Source: Pseudomonas asgharzadehiana (GTDB lineage: Bacteria > Pseudomonadota > Gammaproteobacteria > Pseudomonadales > Pseudomonadaceae). From it: a DNA stretch of 64,000 nt. A program made the position numbers and the translations under genes. The DNA lies in assembly GCF_019139815.1 (NCBI RefSeq), contig NZ_CP077079.1, positions 3,534,001-3,598,000 of the forward strand, read 5' to 3'. This document shows positions 39,772 to 48,211 of this stretch, piece after piece (within the stretch, counting starts at the first letter, position 1; each line of letters starts with the position of its first letter). The notes beneath the pieces are model-generated. The model was not told the origin of the DNA. It worked only from the letters and a program-made list of their open reading frames with translations, and ran no database searches.

Positions 39772-39830
39772 CGCATGCCCGGCGCCCCGCCCCGGCATCA
39801 CCAGGTCGGGGCACCGTCAAGCGTGTGGAG

Positions 39831-40850
39831 TCAGCCTTTTTCTAGGTGACGCAGGCGGTCCTGAAGCTTGATACGCTCGGTGGTTACCCGCTCCGGGTAA
39901 CAGCGCATGAACATATTGGTAAAGTGCGTGCCGTAATGAATGCGCTCACCGTTGAGCGGATCCAACAAGGGCCGGGCCGAAGCGTTGAAAGCGGGCTCGT
40001 GAAAATAGGCCATGGCGAAGCGTTCGCGGGTGTTGAGCGTTACCTTGTGCGGCGTCGATAGCAGATAACCGTGGGTCATGAACTGCAAAATATCACCGGG
40101 AAATACGGTGAATACGCGTGGCACCGGTTTGACGAATGTCCAGGGTTCGTCATTTTCGAATAACCCCGCGGTACTTTCGCCAGGCAGCCAGTTGCGCTTG
40201 CGCTGCTCGCCTTCGACCGGGGGGCGAATGTATAAACCACCCACCTCATCCTGTGTCGCAATGACCAACATGCCATAGTCGGTATGGGCGCCAATCCCAC
40301 GGTGGGTATGTGCCGAGCTGGCAGGGAAGCGCAGCACGCGCATATGATGCCAGCCATCCCGACTCAGGGCTGTTAACGCGTTTATCTCCAATTCCAGGCC
40401 CAGCGCCACCAACTTGAGCAACTTCTCGCCGGTCACATCCAGTTCCGCCAGTAACGCTTTCATGCTGTCGCGGTACTCGTCGTTGGGCCACGGCACAGGA
40501 CCGTGGCACGGCCAGCCGTCCTTGACGCGTTGATCATCCAGCGGCAGGTCTTTGCAGAGGGTGAAGATTTCCGATTGATCCTGCTCACCGGCGGTGACCT
40601 CTTCGCCAGAGGCGACATACCCGGCATAGGTCAGTTCGCTGACCCAGCGCGACTTGTCTTGTCTGGGCTGCTTGAAAAAAGCCTTGCTGGCGGCCATGGC
40701 CCTCTGGACCTTCTGGTCCTGTTCGTCATGGGTGCCGACCTGGAAAATACCGTCAGTGCGCCATGCCTCAATGAGCTTGCGGCCCAGTTGGTGATCGGCG
40801 TGGCTGCCGGTTACGGCTTCAGGCAGGGTGAAGGTGGTTAACTCAGTCAT
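39831..40850 (-). CDS. efe: Ethylene-forming enzyme (EFE) homologue, 2OG/Fe(II) oxygenase
   Basis: 339 residues, recalled to align without gaps to the P. syringae/savastanoi EFE, which converts 2-oxoglutarate to ethylene plus CO2 and hydroxylates L-arginine in a side reaction. Iron ligands His189, Asp191 (GIGAHTDYG) and His268 (STPHKV), 2OG-binding Arg277 (NTRERF) and Phe283, and arginine-site residues Glu84, Arg171 (WHHMRVLRFP) and Arg316 (FMRCYP) are all at the family's numbering. WPCHGPVPWPN and GLYIRPPVEGE are near-identical to EFE. AAGGAGACACGAC precedes the ATG at 40850. It uses more A/T-ending codons than its neighbours, suggesting transfer. It may be co-oriented with sfnG, but 285 bases separate them. 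Ethylene production is inferred. Confidence 0.9.
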   Translation of the reverse strand: MTELTTFTLPEAVTGSHADHQLGRKLIEAWRTDGIFQVGTHDEQDQKVQRAMAASKAFFKQPRQDKSRWVSELTYAGYVASGEEVTAGEQDQSEIFTLCKDLPLDDQRVKDGWPCHGPVPWPNDEYRDSMKALLAELDVTGEKLLKLVALGLELEINALTALSRDGWHHMRVLRFPASSAHTHRGIGAHTDYGMLVIATQDEVGGLYIRPPVEGEQRKRNWLPGESTAGLFENDEPWTFVKPVPRVFTVFPGDILQFMTHGYLLSTPHKVTLNTRERFAMAYFHEPAFNASARPLLDPLNGERIHYGTHFTNMFMRCYPERVTTERIKLQDRLRHLEKG

Positions 40851-40902
40851 GTCGTGTCTCCTTAAATCCATTAAAGAGACGTGCATTCACGGATGTGACG
40901 CT

Positions 40903-40986
40903 GAACTGCTCCATCAACGGAACTGCTCCAGGCCCGGCATTGCAGGCCTGGATCATGTACGTCGTGTATGTTCCCGTGCGGGAACA
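40903..40986. promoter_or_regulatory. Repeat-rich control region upstream of efe
   Basis: Contains GAACTGCTCCA twice (40903-40913, 40920-40930; 17-base period), an inverted repeat CCAGGCC/GGCCTGG (40928-40951), and TGTTCCCG-tg-CGGGAACA (40969-40986), a near-continuous 18-base palindrome. These lie 50-140 bases before the efe ATG. Likely regulator sites and/or the end of the sfnG transcript. Confidence 0.5.
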
Positions 40987-41135
40987 GTCCTTATAGACCC
41001 CGGCAGCGGGCCTGAAAATAACCAGCTGTCGACTTTACTCGGGGCGCGTCAATGGCCCGATAACTGGGGACAGCGGCAGGCCTCCCTGCCCACACGATGA
41101 TTTGAACCAGGCGCTGCGGGGCGGCAACCGATGGA

Positions 41136-42221
41136 TCAGGCCACTTGCCTGATCCCCGCCTTGGCCTCCAACTCACGCACCAGCGGCAGCACGCGCTTGC
41201 CGAAGTACTCCACTTCTTCCTGAAAATGCAGGAACCCCGCCAGCACCAAGTCCACGCCCACCGCCTTGAGCGCAACGATGCGTTCGGCGATCTGCTGCGG
41301 GGTGCCGATCAGGTTGGTCTTGAAGCCGTCGTTGTACTGCACCAGGTCTTCAAAGCTCGATTTGGCCCAATTGCCCTCGCCTTCAGGTGAAGCCTTGCCG
41401 GCCTGTTTAGCCGCGTCGCCAAAGGCGTTGACCGCTTCCGGGTCGGCCTTGTCGATGATCTCGGCCAGCACGGCGCGGGCTTCTTCTTCGGTGTCGCGGG
41501 CGATCACAAAGGCATTCACGCCGACTTTGACCGAATGGTTATTCGCCGCCGCCTTGGCGCGAATATCGTCGACCTGGGCCTTGATGCCCTCCGGCGTGTT
41601 GCCGTTGGTGAAGTACCAGTCCGAAACGCGTGCCGCCATGTCCCGCGCGGCCCGTGAGCTGCCGCCCTGGAACACTTCCGGCCGGCCCAGGGGTTTGGGC
41701 TTGAGGGTGTAGTTGTTGAAGCGGTAGAAGTCGCCCTTGAAGGTGAAATCGTCCTGGGTCCAGATGCCTTTGAGGGCGCGGATGAATTCTTCGGAGCGGC
41801 GATACCGCTCATCGTGTTCCAACCAGTGTTCGCCGATGGCCTGGAATTCGCCCTTGAACCAGCCGCTGACGATATTCACGGCGATGCGGCCGTTGGTGAG
41901 CTGGTCGATGGTCGCCAGTTGCTTGGCCGCCAGCGCCGGTTGCCAGGGGCCCGGCAGGATCGCGGCGATCACTTTAAGCGTGGTGGTCGCGGCCAGCAGC
42001 GCGTGACTGAACGCCACCGACTCATGCTGGTTGTCGGCACCGTAGCCGGCGGTGAACCGGATCTGGGTCAGGCCATATTCAAAGCCGGCGGCTTCGGCCA
42101 GTTGCGCCAGTTTGCGGTTGTAGTCGATGCCCCAGTGGGTGCGTTGCTCGATCTTGCTGACCACCAGCCCACCGCTGACGTTGGGCACCCAATAGGCAAA
42201 TTTCACGGCTTGCTGACTCAT
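41136..42221 (-). CDS. sfnG: FMNH2-dependent dimethyl sulfone monooxygenase SfnG
   Basis: 361-residue bacterial luciferase-like flavin monooxygenase that turns dimethyl sulfone into methanesulfinate, used for sulfur scavenging. KFAYWVPNVSGGLVVSKIEQR, NGRIAVNIVSGWFKGEF and YFTNGNTPEGI are typical of SfnG rather than SsuD. It needs FMNH2 from a separate reductase, not in this window. A good sigma54 promoter sits 40 bases upstream, in line with control by the SfnR enhancer-binding protein known in P. putida. Confidence 0.93.
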   Translation of the reverse strand: MSQQAVKFAYWVPNVSGGLVVSKIEQRTHWGIDYNRKLAQLAEAAGFEYGLTQIRFTAGYGADNQHESVAFSHALLAATTTLKVIAAILPGPWQPALAAKQLATIDQLTNGRIAVNIVSGWFKGEFQAIGEHWLEHDERYRRSEEFIRALKGIWTQDDFTFKGDFYRFNNYTLKPKPLGRPEVFQGGSSRAARDMAARVSDWYFTNGNTPEGIKAQVDDIRAKAAANNHSVKVGVNAFVIARDTEEEARAVLAEIIDKADPEAVNAFGDAAKQAGKASPEGEGNWAKSSFEDLVQYNDGFKTNLIGTPQQIAERIVALKAVGVDLVLAGFLHFQEEVEYFGKRVLPLVRELEAKAGIRQVA

Positions 42222-42260
42222 CGAACGCTACCTCATGTACAGGGATGTACCCAGCACTTG

Positions 42261-42276
42261 AGCAGCAAGCGTGCCA
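42261..42276 (-). promoter_or_regulatory. Sigma54 promoter of sfnG
   Basis: TGGCACGCTTGCTGCT on the minus strand: GG at -24 and GC at -12 with 10 bases between them; transcription start expected near 42250. Confidence 0.75.
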
Positions 42277-42374
42277 GCCATGGGCAAACGCCCGTGCCAT
42301 GGGCGCTGCGGCGAAAAAACCGCCCCTGGCGCAGGTAAAGGTCAATGTCAGGGATCGGGCCGGTTTGTCGAATC

Positions 42375-42394
42375 GCTGTTGCTGCAGCAACAGC
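42375..42394. promoter_or_regulatory. 20-base perfect palindrome between divergent sigma54 promoters
   Basis: GCTGTTGCTGCAGCAACAGC reads identically on both strands. It lies about 40 bases from the -24 box of the rightward promoter and 100 bases from that of sfnG, so it may be a shared enhancer-type site for SfnR or a related activator. Confidence 0.55.
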
Positions 42395-42433
42395 AAGCGC
42401 ATTGAACCCCCTGTAAACATTGGCCCTGGTACC

Positions 42434-42449
42434 CGGCACGGACTGTGCA
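42434..42449 (+). promoter_or_regulatory. Sigma54 promoter of the acyl-CoA-dehydrogenase-like gene
   Basis: CGGCACGGACTGTGCA: -24 GG and -12 GC with 10 bases between, start near 42460, 30 bases before the ATG. Confidence 0.7.
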
Positions 42450-42490
42450 ACCCCCCCTGTACATTCACCCTTGCCCCCGGAGCCTTGCCC

Positions 42491-43729
42491 ATGACCGAAC
42501 ACCACGTCATCAACCCGCTGTCCATCGGCGTCGACTACCCCACGCTGGCCGCGCGTTTCCGGCCGATCTTCCAGCGCATCGCCGACGGCGCGGTGCAGCG
42601 CGAACTCAGCCGCACCCTGCCCCATGAGCCGATCCAATGGCTCAAGCAAGCCGGTTTCGGCGCGGTGCGCGTGCCGGTGGAATACGGCGGCGGCGGCGCG
42701 TCCCTGCCGCAACTGTTCCAGTTGCTGATCGAACTGGCCGAGGCCGACTCCAACGTGCCCCAGGCCCTGCGCGGGCATTTTGCTTTTGCCGAGGACCGCC
42801 TGAATGCACCGCCGAGCGCCGGGCGTGACCTGTGGTTCAAGCGCTTTGTCGAGGGCGACATCGTCGGCTGCGCCTGGACCGAAATCGGCAACGTGGCCAT
42901 CGGCGACGTGGTGACTCAGGTCAGCCCCGACGGCGATCAGTGGAAGCTCAACGGTGAAAAGTTCTACAGCACCGGCAGCATTTTCGCCGATTGGATCGAC
43001 GTGTACGCCCAACGCAGCGACACCGGCGCCGACGTGATTGCCGCCACCCGCGCGCGTCAGCCTGGGGTGGTACACAGCGACGACTGGGACGGGTTTGGCC
43101 AGCGCACCACCGGCAGCGGCACGTCGCGCTTTACCGATGCGGTGGTAGAGGCGGATAACGTGATCGATTTTGCCACCCGCTTCAAATACCAGACCGCGTT
43201 TTACCAGTTGGTGCTGCTGGCCAGCCTGGCCGGCATCGGCCGCGCGGCGTTGCGCGATGTGGCCCATCAAGTGCGCAGCCGCAAGCGCATCTACAGCCAC
43301 GGCAATGCGCCGCATGTAAGCCAGGATGCACAGGTGCAACAGGTGGTGGGCGAAGTGGCGGCGCTGGTGTACGCCGCCGAGGCCAGTGCGTTGCGGGCGA
43401 CGCTACCGGCCCAACAGGCCTACGTGGCGCGGTTTGGCGGCGACGATGCCGCAGAGCGCGAAGCCAATGTGGCGGCCGAGATTGAATCGGCGACGGCGCA
43501 GGGGGTGGTGTCGGACTTGATCCAGCGCGCCACCAGCCAGTTGTTCAATGCGCTGGGGGCGTCGGATGTCCGCCAGGGCAAGGCGCTCGACCGGCATTGG
43601 CGCAACGCGCGTACCGTGTCGTCGCACAACCCGGTGATCTACAAGGCGCGCATTGTCGGCGATTGGGTGATCAATGGGACCGAGCCGCCGTTTGTATGGC
43701 AGATCGGCAATGGCCCGGGCAAAGACTGA
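42491..43729 (+). CDS. Acyl-CoA-dehydrogenase-fold flavin oxidoreductase, sulfur scavenging (SfnB/DszC-like)
   Basis: 412 residues of the acyl-CoA dehydrogenase/DszC monooxygenase superfamily: helical N-domain with RVPVEYGGGGAS, a beta domain (GCAWTEIGN, WKLNGEKFYSTGS) and a C-terminal helical domain ending with GDWVINGTEPPFVWQIG. The catalytic Glu of true acyl-CoA dehydrogenases is not evident, which favours a flavin monooxygenase acting on sulfur compounds. It is divergent from sfnG with its own sigma54 promoter. Start at 42491 (CCGGAGCCTTGCCC upstream); the frame is open further upstream but would run through the promoter region. Confidence 0.85.
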   Translation: MTEHHVINPLSIGVDYPTLAARFRPIFQRIADGAVQRELSRTLPHEPIQWLKQAGFGAVRVPVEYGGGGASLPQLFQLLIELAEADSNVPQALRGHFAFAEDRLNAPPSAGRDLWFKRFVEGDIVGCAWTEIGNVAIGDVVTQVSPDGDQWKLNGEKFYSTGSIFADWIDVYAQRSDTGADVIAATRARQPGVVHSDDWDGFGQRTTGSGTSRFTDAVVEADNVIDFATRFKYQTAFYQLVLLASLAGIGRAALRDVAHQVRSRKRIYSHGNAPHVSQDAQVQQVVGEVAALVYAAEASALRATLPAQQAYVARFGGDDAAEREANVAAEIESATAQGVVSDLIQRATSQLFNALGASDVRQGKALDRHWRNARTVSSHNPVIYKARIVGDWVINGTEPPFVWQIGNGPGKD

Positions 43730-43733
43730 ACAG

Positions 43734-43757
43734 GTGGGGCTTGCTCCCTCCCACATT
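43734..43757. repeat. Truncated REP sequence
   Basis: GTGGGGCTTGCTCCCTCCCAC resembles the REP core with an AGGG deletion in the left arm; lies between the convergent oxidoreductase and TauE/SafE genes. Confidence 0.65.
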
Positions 43758-43802
43758 GGCGGTATTTCAAGGCTGGGATTTCAGGTTTGGACCGCGAACG
43801 GC

Positions 43803-44588
43803 TCAAAACGCGAGTTTGTACCCGACCGCCATCAACATGACCGCCAGGCACGGGCGCAATACGCCGTCCGGGATTTTGCCGGTCATGTGGCTGCCGATGT
43901 AGATGCCCGGCAGCGAGCCCATCAACAGAAAGCCCAACAGTTGCCAGTCCATATTGCCCATGCCCGCATGGCCAAGGCCCGCCACCAGGGTCAAGGGCAC
44001 GGCGTGGGCGATTTCGGTGCCCACCAGGCGGCGCGTGGCCAGGAACGGATAGAGGATAAACAGCGCCACGGTGCCGAGGGCGCCGGCGCCGATGGAGGTC
44101 AGGGCGACCATGGTGCCGAGGATGGCGCCGGTGAGCACCGTCAGCGCGTTCAGGTTGCGCGGGTTCATATGGTAGCTGTCGCCCGCATGCCGCTGGGCAA
44201 AGGCCAACAGGGTTTTCTTGAACAGGATCGCCAGGGCGGTCAACAGCAGCACCACGCCGAGGGCCTGCTTGATCACCGCGTTCATCGCGCTGGGGTCGGT
44301 ATGCAGGCTGGCGAGGAACCACAGGGTCAGCAGCACCGCAGGCACACTGCCGAGGGTCAGCCAGCCGGTGATGGTCCAGTCGATGTTCTTGTTCTTGCTA
44401 TGCACCAGCACGCCACCGGACTTGGTGATCGCGGCGTACAACAGGTCGGTGCCCACGGCGGTGGCCGGGTTGATGCCGAACCACAGCAGAATCGGGGTCA
44501 TCAGCGAGCCCCCGCCGACACCGGTCATGCCGACGATAAAACCTACGATCAGGCCGGCGATCACAAAACCAAAATTACCCACTTCCAT
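43803..44588 (-). CDS. TauE/SafE-family anion exporter
   Basis: 261-residue inner-membrane protein with about eight membrane segments in two halves. GMTGVGGGSLMTPIL near residue 20 and GAILGTMVALTSIGAGALG in the second half are the family hallmarks. These proteins export sulfite, sulfoacetate or related organic anions. Its neighbours release sulfite from organosulfur compounds, so a sulfite-export role fits but is inferred. Upstream (44640-44662) lies an A/T-rich inverted repeat TATAA-gtcg-TTATA of LysR-site type, possibly a CysB-like target. Confidence 0.88.
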   Translation of the reverse strand: MEVGNFGFVIAGLIVGFIVGMTGVGGGSLMTPILLWFGINPATAVGTDLLYAAITKSGGVLVHSKNKNIDWTITGWLTLGSVPAVLLTLWFLASLHTDPSAMNAVIKQALGVVLLLTALAILFKKTLLAFAQRHAGDSYHMNPRNLNALTVLTGAILGTMVALTSIGAGALGTVALFILYPFLATRRLVGTEIAHAVPLTLVAGLGHAGMGNMDWQLLGFLLMGSLPGIYIGSHMTGKIPDGVLRPCLAVMLMAVGYKLAF

Positions 44589-44834
44589 TAACGCTACCCG
44601 CGGCCTTATAAAATTCTGGCGGCAGGATAGCGATTTTTCTTATAACGACTTATACCAATATGATCTGACTTTATGCCTTTTACGTCAGTCGATGGCAGCA
44701 CTAGGCTTGAGTCTGGTAGGGAAAAGCCGCTTTGGACGTAAGTGCCGGCCTGAGCGGATGCGTGCATAGCGGTCATGGCCAATCTCTCTTCGGACAAAAC
44801 GGGGGCACAGTGCGCGCCTTCGCGCAGCGGTTTT

Positions 44835-46139
44835 CTAATCGGCTGCCGTCGGCAACCACACCCGGAACCGTGCACCGCCCAGCGGTGACGCCAGCGCGGT
44901 CAAGGTCCCGCCCTGGGCTTGCAGGGCACGGCGGCTGATGGCCAGGCCCAGGCCAAACCCGCCGGTGCTGCGGTCGCGACTGCGGTCGAGACGGTAGAAC
45001 GGTTCGAAGATACGCTCGCGCTGGTCCAGCGGAATGCCGATACCATCGTCATCCACCCAGATCTCACAGCCCTGCGGGCATACCTTGACCCCCACCTGGA
45101 TACGCGCGTCACAGTAACGCGTGGCGTTGCGCAACAGGTTCTGCAAGGCGCGGGCGGTGAGACGTGGGTCGAGATTGAAGCGCTCCACGGCGCAATCGAG
45201 CACCACATCAATGACGATTTCGGGGTTTTCCAGTTCATCGTCGACGCTGCCCAGCACGCTGTCGATAAACTCGTTGAGCACCACATCGACCCGTTCCGGC
45301 AGTTGCGCCGGATTTTGCAGGCGGCTGTAAGACAGCAGTTCCAGCACCAGCTCATCCAGCTCACGGATGTGCGCCACCAGACCGTGCAGGCGCTCGCGGC
45401 TGGCCTCGGGCAAGTCTTCGGACAGCGCCAGGGCCAGGCCAAAATCCAGGCGTGTCAGCGGGGTGCGCAGTTCGTGGGAAACCGCATTGAGCAAGTCGCG
45501 CTGTTGGTTGAGCAGGTGCTCGATGTCGTCGGCCATGGTGTCGAATACCGAGGCCAGGCTGCCGATGCTGGAGTTGGCGGGAATATGCGTGCGTTCAGCC
45601 AGGTTGCCCCGGCCCAGTTGCCCGGCGGTGCTTTTCAAGCGTTCCAGGTCTCGCCAGTGCGGGCGCAGCCAAACCAGCAAGCAAGCCAGCAGCGCCGCGC
45701 CGATCAGCACGTTGATGGCCCAGTAGAGTACGTTCATGTCCATCGGGTCGGGCGGTATCGTCAGCTTGACCACGAACTGGTCGTTGATCGGCGAGCTGAT
45801 TTCCTCCATCCAGCCCCACTCCCCCAGGCGCACCACGGGCTTGCCTTGCTCCAGCAGGTGTTCTTCTTCAGGGGTGAAGCTGGCGTCCTGGCGCAACAGC
45901 AATTGCACCTTTTGCGGCGCAAACTCGCGGCCCAGTTGTTCGGTGACCTGGGACCAACGCTCCACCGGTGCCCGCAGGTATTGCTTGACGATGAGCGTTT
46001 GCTGGCCGCGGGACTGCTCGACGTTGTAGTTCAGGTAACGGTGTTCGAACAGCTGGATCACCAGCTTGGGAATCAGATAGATCGCCGCGCTGTAGGTGAC
46101 GATGGTGATCAGGTAGAGACGCAGCAGCACTCGAAACAT
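44835..46139 (-). CDS. Sensor histidine kinase (RstB-like)
   Basis: 434 residues: N-terminal membrane segment (RLYLITIVTYSAAIYLI), periplasmic sensor (about 30-135), second membrane segment (140-158), HAMP, H-box LNAVSHELRTPLTR with His222, and an HATPase domain (LLRNATRY, DDDGIGIP, GFGLGLAI). Gene starts 3 bases after the regulator's stop. Overall layout resembles RstB-type kinases. Its likely target is the divergent RND pump. Confidence 0.92.
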   Translation of the reverse strand: MFRVLLRLYLITIVTYSAAIYLIPKLVIQLFEHRYLNYNVEQSRGQQTLIVKQYLRAPVERWSQVTEQLGREFAPQKVQLLLRQDASFTPEEEHLLEQGKPVVRLGEWGWMEEISSPINDQFVVKLTIPPDPMDMNVLYWAINVLIGAALLACLLVWLRPHWRDLERLKSTAGQLGRGNLAERTHIPANSSIGSLASVFDTMADDIEHLLNQQRDLLNAVSHELRTPLTRLDFGLALALSEDLPEASRERLHGLVAHIRELDELVLELLSYSRLQNPAQLPERVDVVLNEFIDSVLGSVDDELENPEIVIDVVLDCAVERFNLDPRLTARALQNLLRNATRYCDARIQVGVKVCPQGCEIWVDDDGIGIPLDQRERIFEPFYRLDRSRDRSTGGFGLGLAISRRALQAQGGTLTALASPLGGARFRVWLPTAAD

Positions 46140-46142
46140 GGC

Positions 46143-46844
46143 TCAGCATTCCCACTCGGAACGGCTGAACAGGTAGCCCTTGCCCCACACGGTCTTGATT
46201 TTGCGCGCCTCGCCCGCATGGTCGTCGAACTTGCGGCGCAGCTTGGAGATGGCCACGTCCACCGAGCGATCGGTACCGTTGAACTCGATGCCACGCAAGC
46301 GTTGCAGGATCTGGTCGCGGCTGAGCACTTCACCGGCGTGACGCGCCAGTACCACCAGCAGGTTGTATTCACCGCTGGACAGCTCCACCGCCTGGTCGCG
46401 CCAGGTCACGGTGCGTTCCGACAGGTCGATGCACAGGTTGCCCATGATGATCTGGTCGTTGGCCACCTGCGGCTCGGACAGACTGCTGCGGCGCAGCAAG
46501 GTACGGACGCGGGCAAGCAGTACACGGGGCTCGCAGGGTTTGGTCACGTAGTCGTCGGCGCCCATCTCCAGGCCCAGCACCTGGTCGTGGCTGTCATCGC
46601 GGGCGGTGAGCATCAGGATCGGCAGGCCGGCCGAATCGTCGCGCAACAGACGGCACACTTGCAGGCCGTCCAGTCCCGGCAGCATCAGGTCGAGGATCAC
46701 CAGGTCCGGCGGGTTGAGGCGGGCACGTTCACGTACCTGGTCACCCCGACTGAGCACACTGACGTGGTAGCCATTGCGCTCCAGGTAGCTGGCAATCAGC
46801 TCGGAGAGTGCGGCGTCGTCTTCCACCAGGAGGATGTTGGGCAT
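46143..46844 (-). CDS. OmpR/PhoB-family response regulator (RstA-like)
   Basis: 233 residues: receiver with phosphorylated Asp52 (VILDLMLPG), conserved Lys near 102 (YVTKP), and a winged-helix DNA-binding domain (about 130-230) with RSVDVAISKLRRK. The start MPNILLVEDD is chosen at 46844 because the receiver begins there. Divergent from the RND genes by 206 bases; repeated TTCACA/TACACA motifs in between are candidate binding sites. Confidence 0.93.
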   Translation of the reverse strand: MPNILLVEDDAALSELIASYLERNGYHVSVLSRGDQVRERARLNPPDLVILDLMLPGLDGLQVCRLLRDDSAGLPILMLTARDDSHDQVLGLEMGADDYVTKPCEPRVLLARVRTLLRRSSLSEPQVANDQIIMGNLCIDLSERTVTWRDQAVELSSGEYNLLVVLARHAGEVLSRDQILQRLRGIEFNGTDRSVDVAISKLRRKFDDHAGEARKIKTVWGKGYLFSRSEWEC

Positions 46845-46883
46845 TAAGGTGTTCCATGAAATACAGTTATGAGTAGTGCATAA

Positions 46884-46902
46884 ACCCCCTCCCACAGGGG
46901 GT
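46884..46902. repeat. REP-like hairpin upstream of the response regulator
   Basis: ACCCCCT-cccac-AGGGGGT, 7-base arms; on the minus strand it contains GTGGGAGGGGG, a degenerate REP. Confidence 0.55.
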
Positions 46903-46961
46903 CTTTGGTGTTTACGCGATTTTGTAAGGATATACGTCCCGGGCGGACGATAGGTGCCGCC

Positions 46962-46997
46962 TTACATTTCTTCACACACGAGCTACACAGCTTCACA
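46962..46997. promoter_or_regulatory. Tandem TTACA/TTCACA repeats before the RND adaptor gene
   Basis: TTACAT (46962), CTTCACA (46970), CTACACA (46983) and CTTCACA (46991); the two exact CTTCACA copies are 21 bases apart, two helical turns. Such phased direct repeats are typical for OmpR-family regulators. Confidence 0.5.
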
Positions 46998-47050
46998 GCA
47001 CCACGGCGCAGGTGCCCTTAGGATGCGCCAGTCATTATTGGGATAAGAGC

Positions 47051-48205
47051 ATGTCGAAGAATCTGTTGGCGCCGTTTGGCCTGTTGGCCCTCACGCTGGC
47101 GCTGAGCGCGTGTGGCCCGTCCACCGAGCAAACGCCGCAAGTGCCCCTGGCCAAGGTGCGGGTCGAGACCCTGCAAGCCAAACCGCTGTCCATCACCAGT
47201 GAACTGAGTGGGCGCATCGCCGCGCCGCGCATCGCCCAAGTGCGCGCACGGGTGGCCGGGGTGGTGATGCAACGGGTGTTCAAGGAAGGCCACGATGTGA
47301 AACAGGGCGACGTGCTGTTTCGCATTGACCCGGCGCCCTTCAAGGCGGACCTGGACAGCGCGCTGGCCAACCTGAGCAAGGCCCAGGCCAATGCATTCCA
47401 GGCGCGCCTGCAGGAGCAGCGCTACAGCCAGTTGGTGGAAGGCAACGCGATCAGCGGCCAGGACTACGACAACGCGCGCGCCAACCTGCGCCAGACCAAC
47501 GCCGAAGTCGCCGCCAATAAAGCCGCCGTCGAGCGCGCCAGGTTGAACCTGGGCTACGCCACGGTCACCGCGCCGATTTCCGGGCGCATCGGCCGCGCGC
47601 TGGTGACCGAAGGCGCGCTGGTCGGACAGAACGAAGCCACACCGTTGGCGATCATCCAGCAACTGGACCCGATCCACGCCGACCTCACCCAGTCCACCCG
47701 CGAGCTGAATGACCTGCGCCGCGCCTTCCGTGCCGGCAGCTTGAAGCAGGTGGGCCAGGATCAGGCCAAGGCCACCTTGATCCAGGACGATGGCAGCCTG
47801 TATCCATTGCCGGGCAAATTGCTGTTCGCCGAGATCAGCGTCGACCCCGGCACCGGGCAGATCATCCTGCGCAGCGAGTTCCCCAACCCGGACCTGGACC
47901 TGTTGCCCGGCAGTTTCGTGCGCGTGCGCCTGGAGCAAGCGGTCGACAAGCAAGGCCTCAGCGTGCCGCAACGTGCCATTACGCGTGACAGCGCCGGCAT
48001 CCCGATGGTGCTGCTACTGGACGCCGAGCAGACCGTCAGCCTGCAACCGGTCGAACTGGGCCCGGTGATCAATGATCGCTGGGTGGTCAGCCATGGCCTC
48101 AAGGCCGGTGACCGCATCGTCGTCGAAGGCCTGCAACACGCGCGCCCCGGTGACAAAGTCGAAGTGGACGACAGCCCCGCCTCCGGCCAGCCCGTAAAGG
48201 AATAA
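47051..48205 (+). CDS. RND periplasmic adaptor lipoprotein
   Basis: 384 residues with a lipoprotein signal ending LALSAC, then a membrane-fusion architecture: lipoyl halves (RIAAPRIAQVRARVAGVV, ARLNLGYATVTAPISGRIG), alpha hairpin, and beta-barrel with LPGSFVRVRLEQ. AcrA/MexA class. Start at MSKNLLAPFG; a longer frame is open upstream but has no signal. Co-transcribed with the pump gene 6 bases downstream. Confidence 0.92.
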   Translation: MSKNLLAPFGLLALTLALSACGPSTEQTPQVPLAKVRVETLQAKPLSITSELSGRIAAPRIAQVRARVAGVVMQRVFKEGHDVKQGDVLFRIDPAPFKADLDSALANLSKAQANAFQARLQEQRYSQLVEGNAISGQDYDNARANLRQTNAEVAANKAAVERARLNLGYATVTAPISGRIGRALVTEGALVGQNEATPLAIIQQLDPIHADLTQSTRELNDLRRAFRAGSLKQVGQDQAKATLIQDDGSLYPLPGKLLFAEISVDPGTGQIILRSEFPNPDLDLLPGSFVRVRLEQAVDKQGLSVPQRAITRDSAGIPMVLLLDAEQTVSLQPVELGPVINDRWVVSHGLKAGDRIVVEGLQHARPGDKVEVDDSPASGQPVKE

Positions 48206-48211
48206 CCCGCC

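Noticed and set aside
42277..42300. Second sigma54-like sequence (TGGCACGGGCGTTTGC on the minus strand) before sfnG
   Set aside because: The spacing between GG and GC is 11 instead of 10 bases; the nearer promoter fits better.
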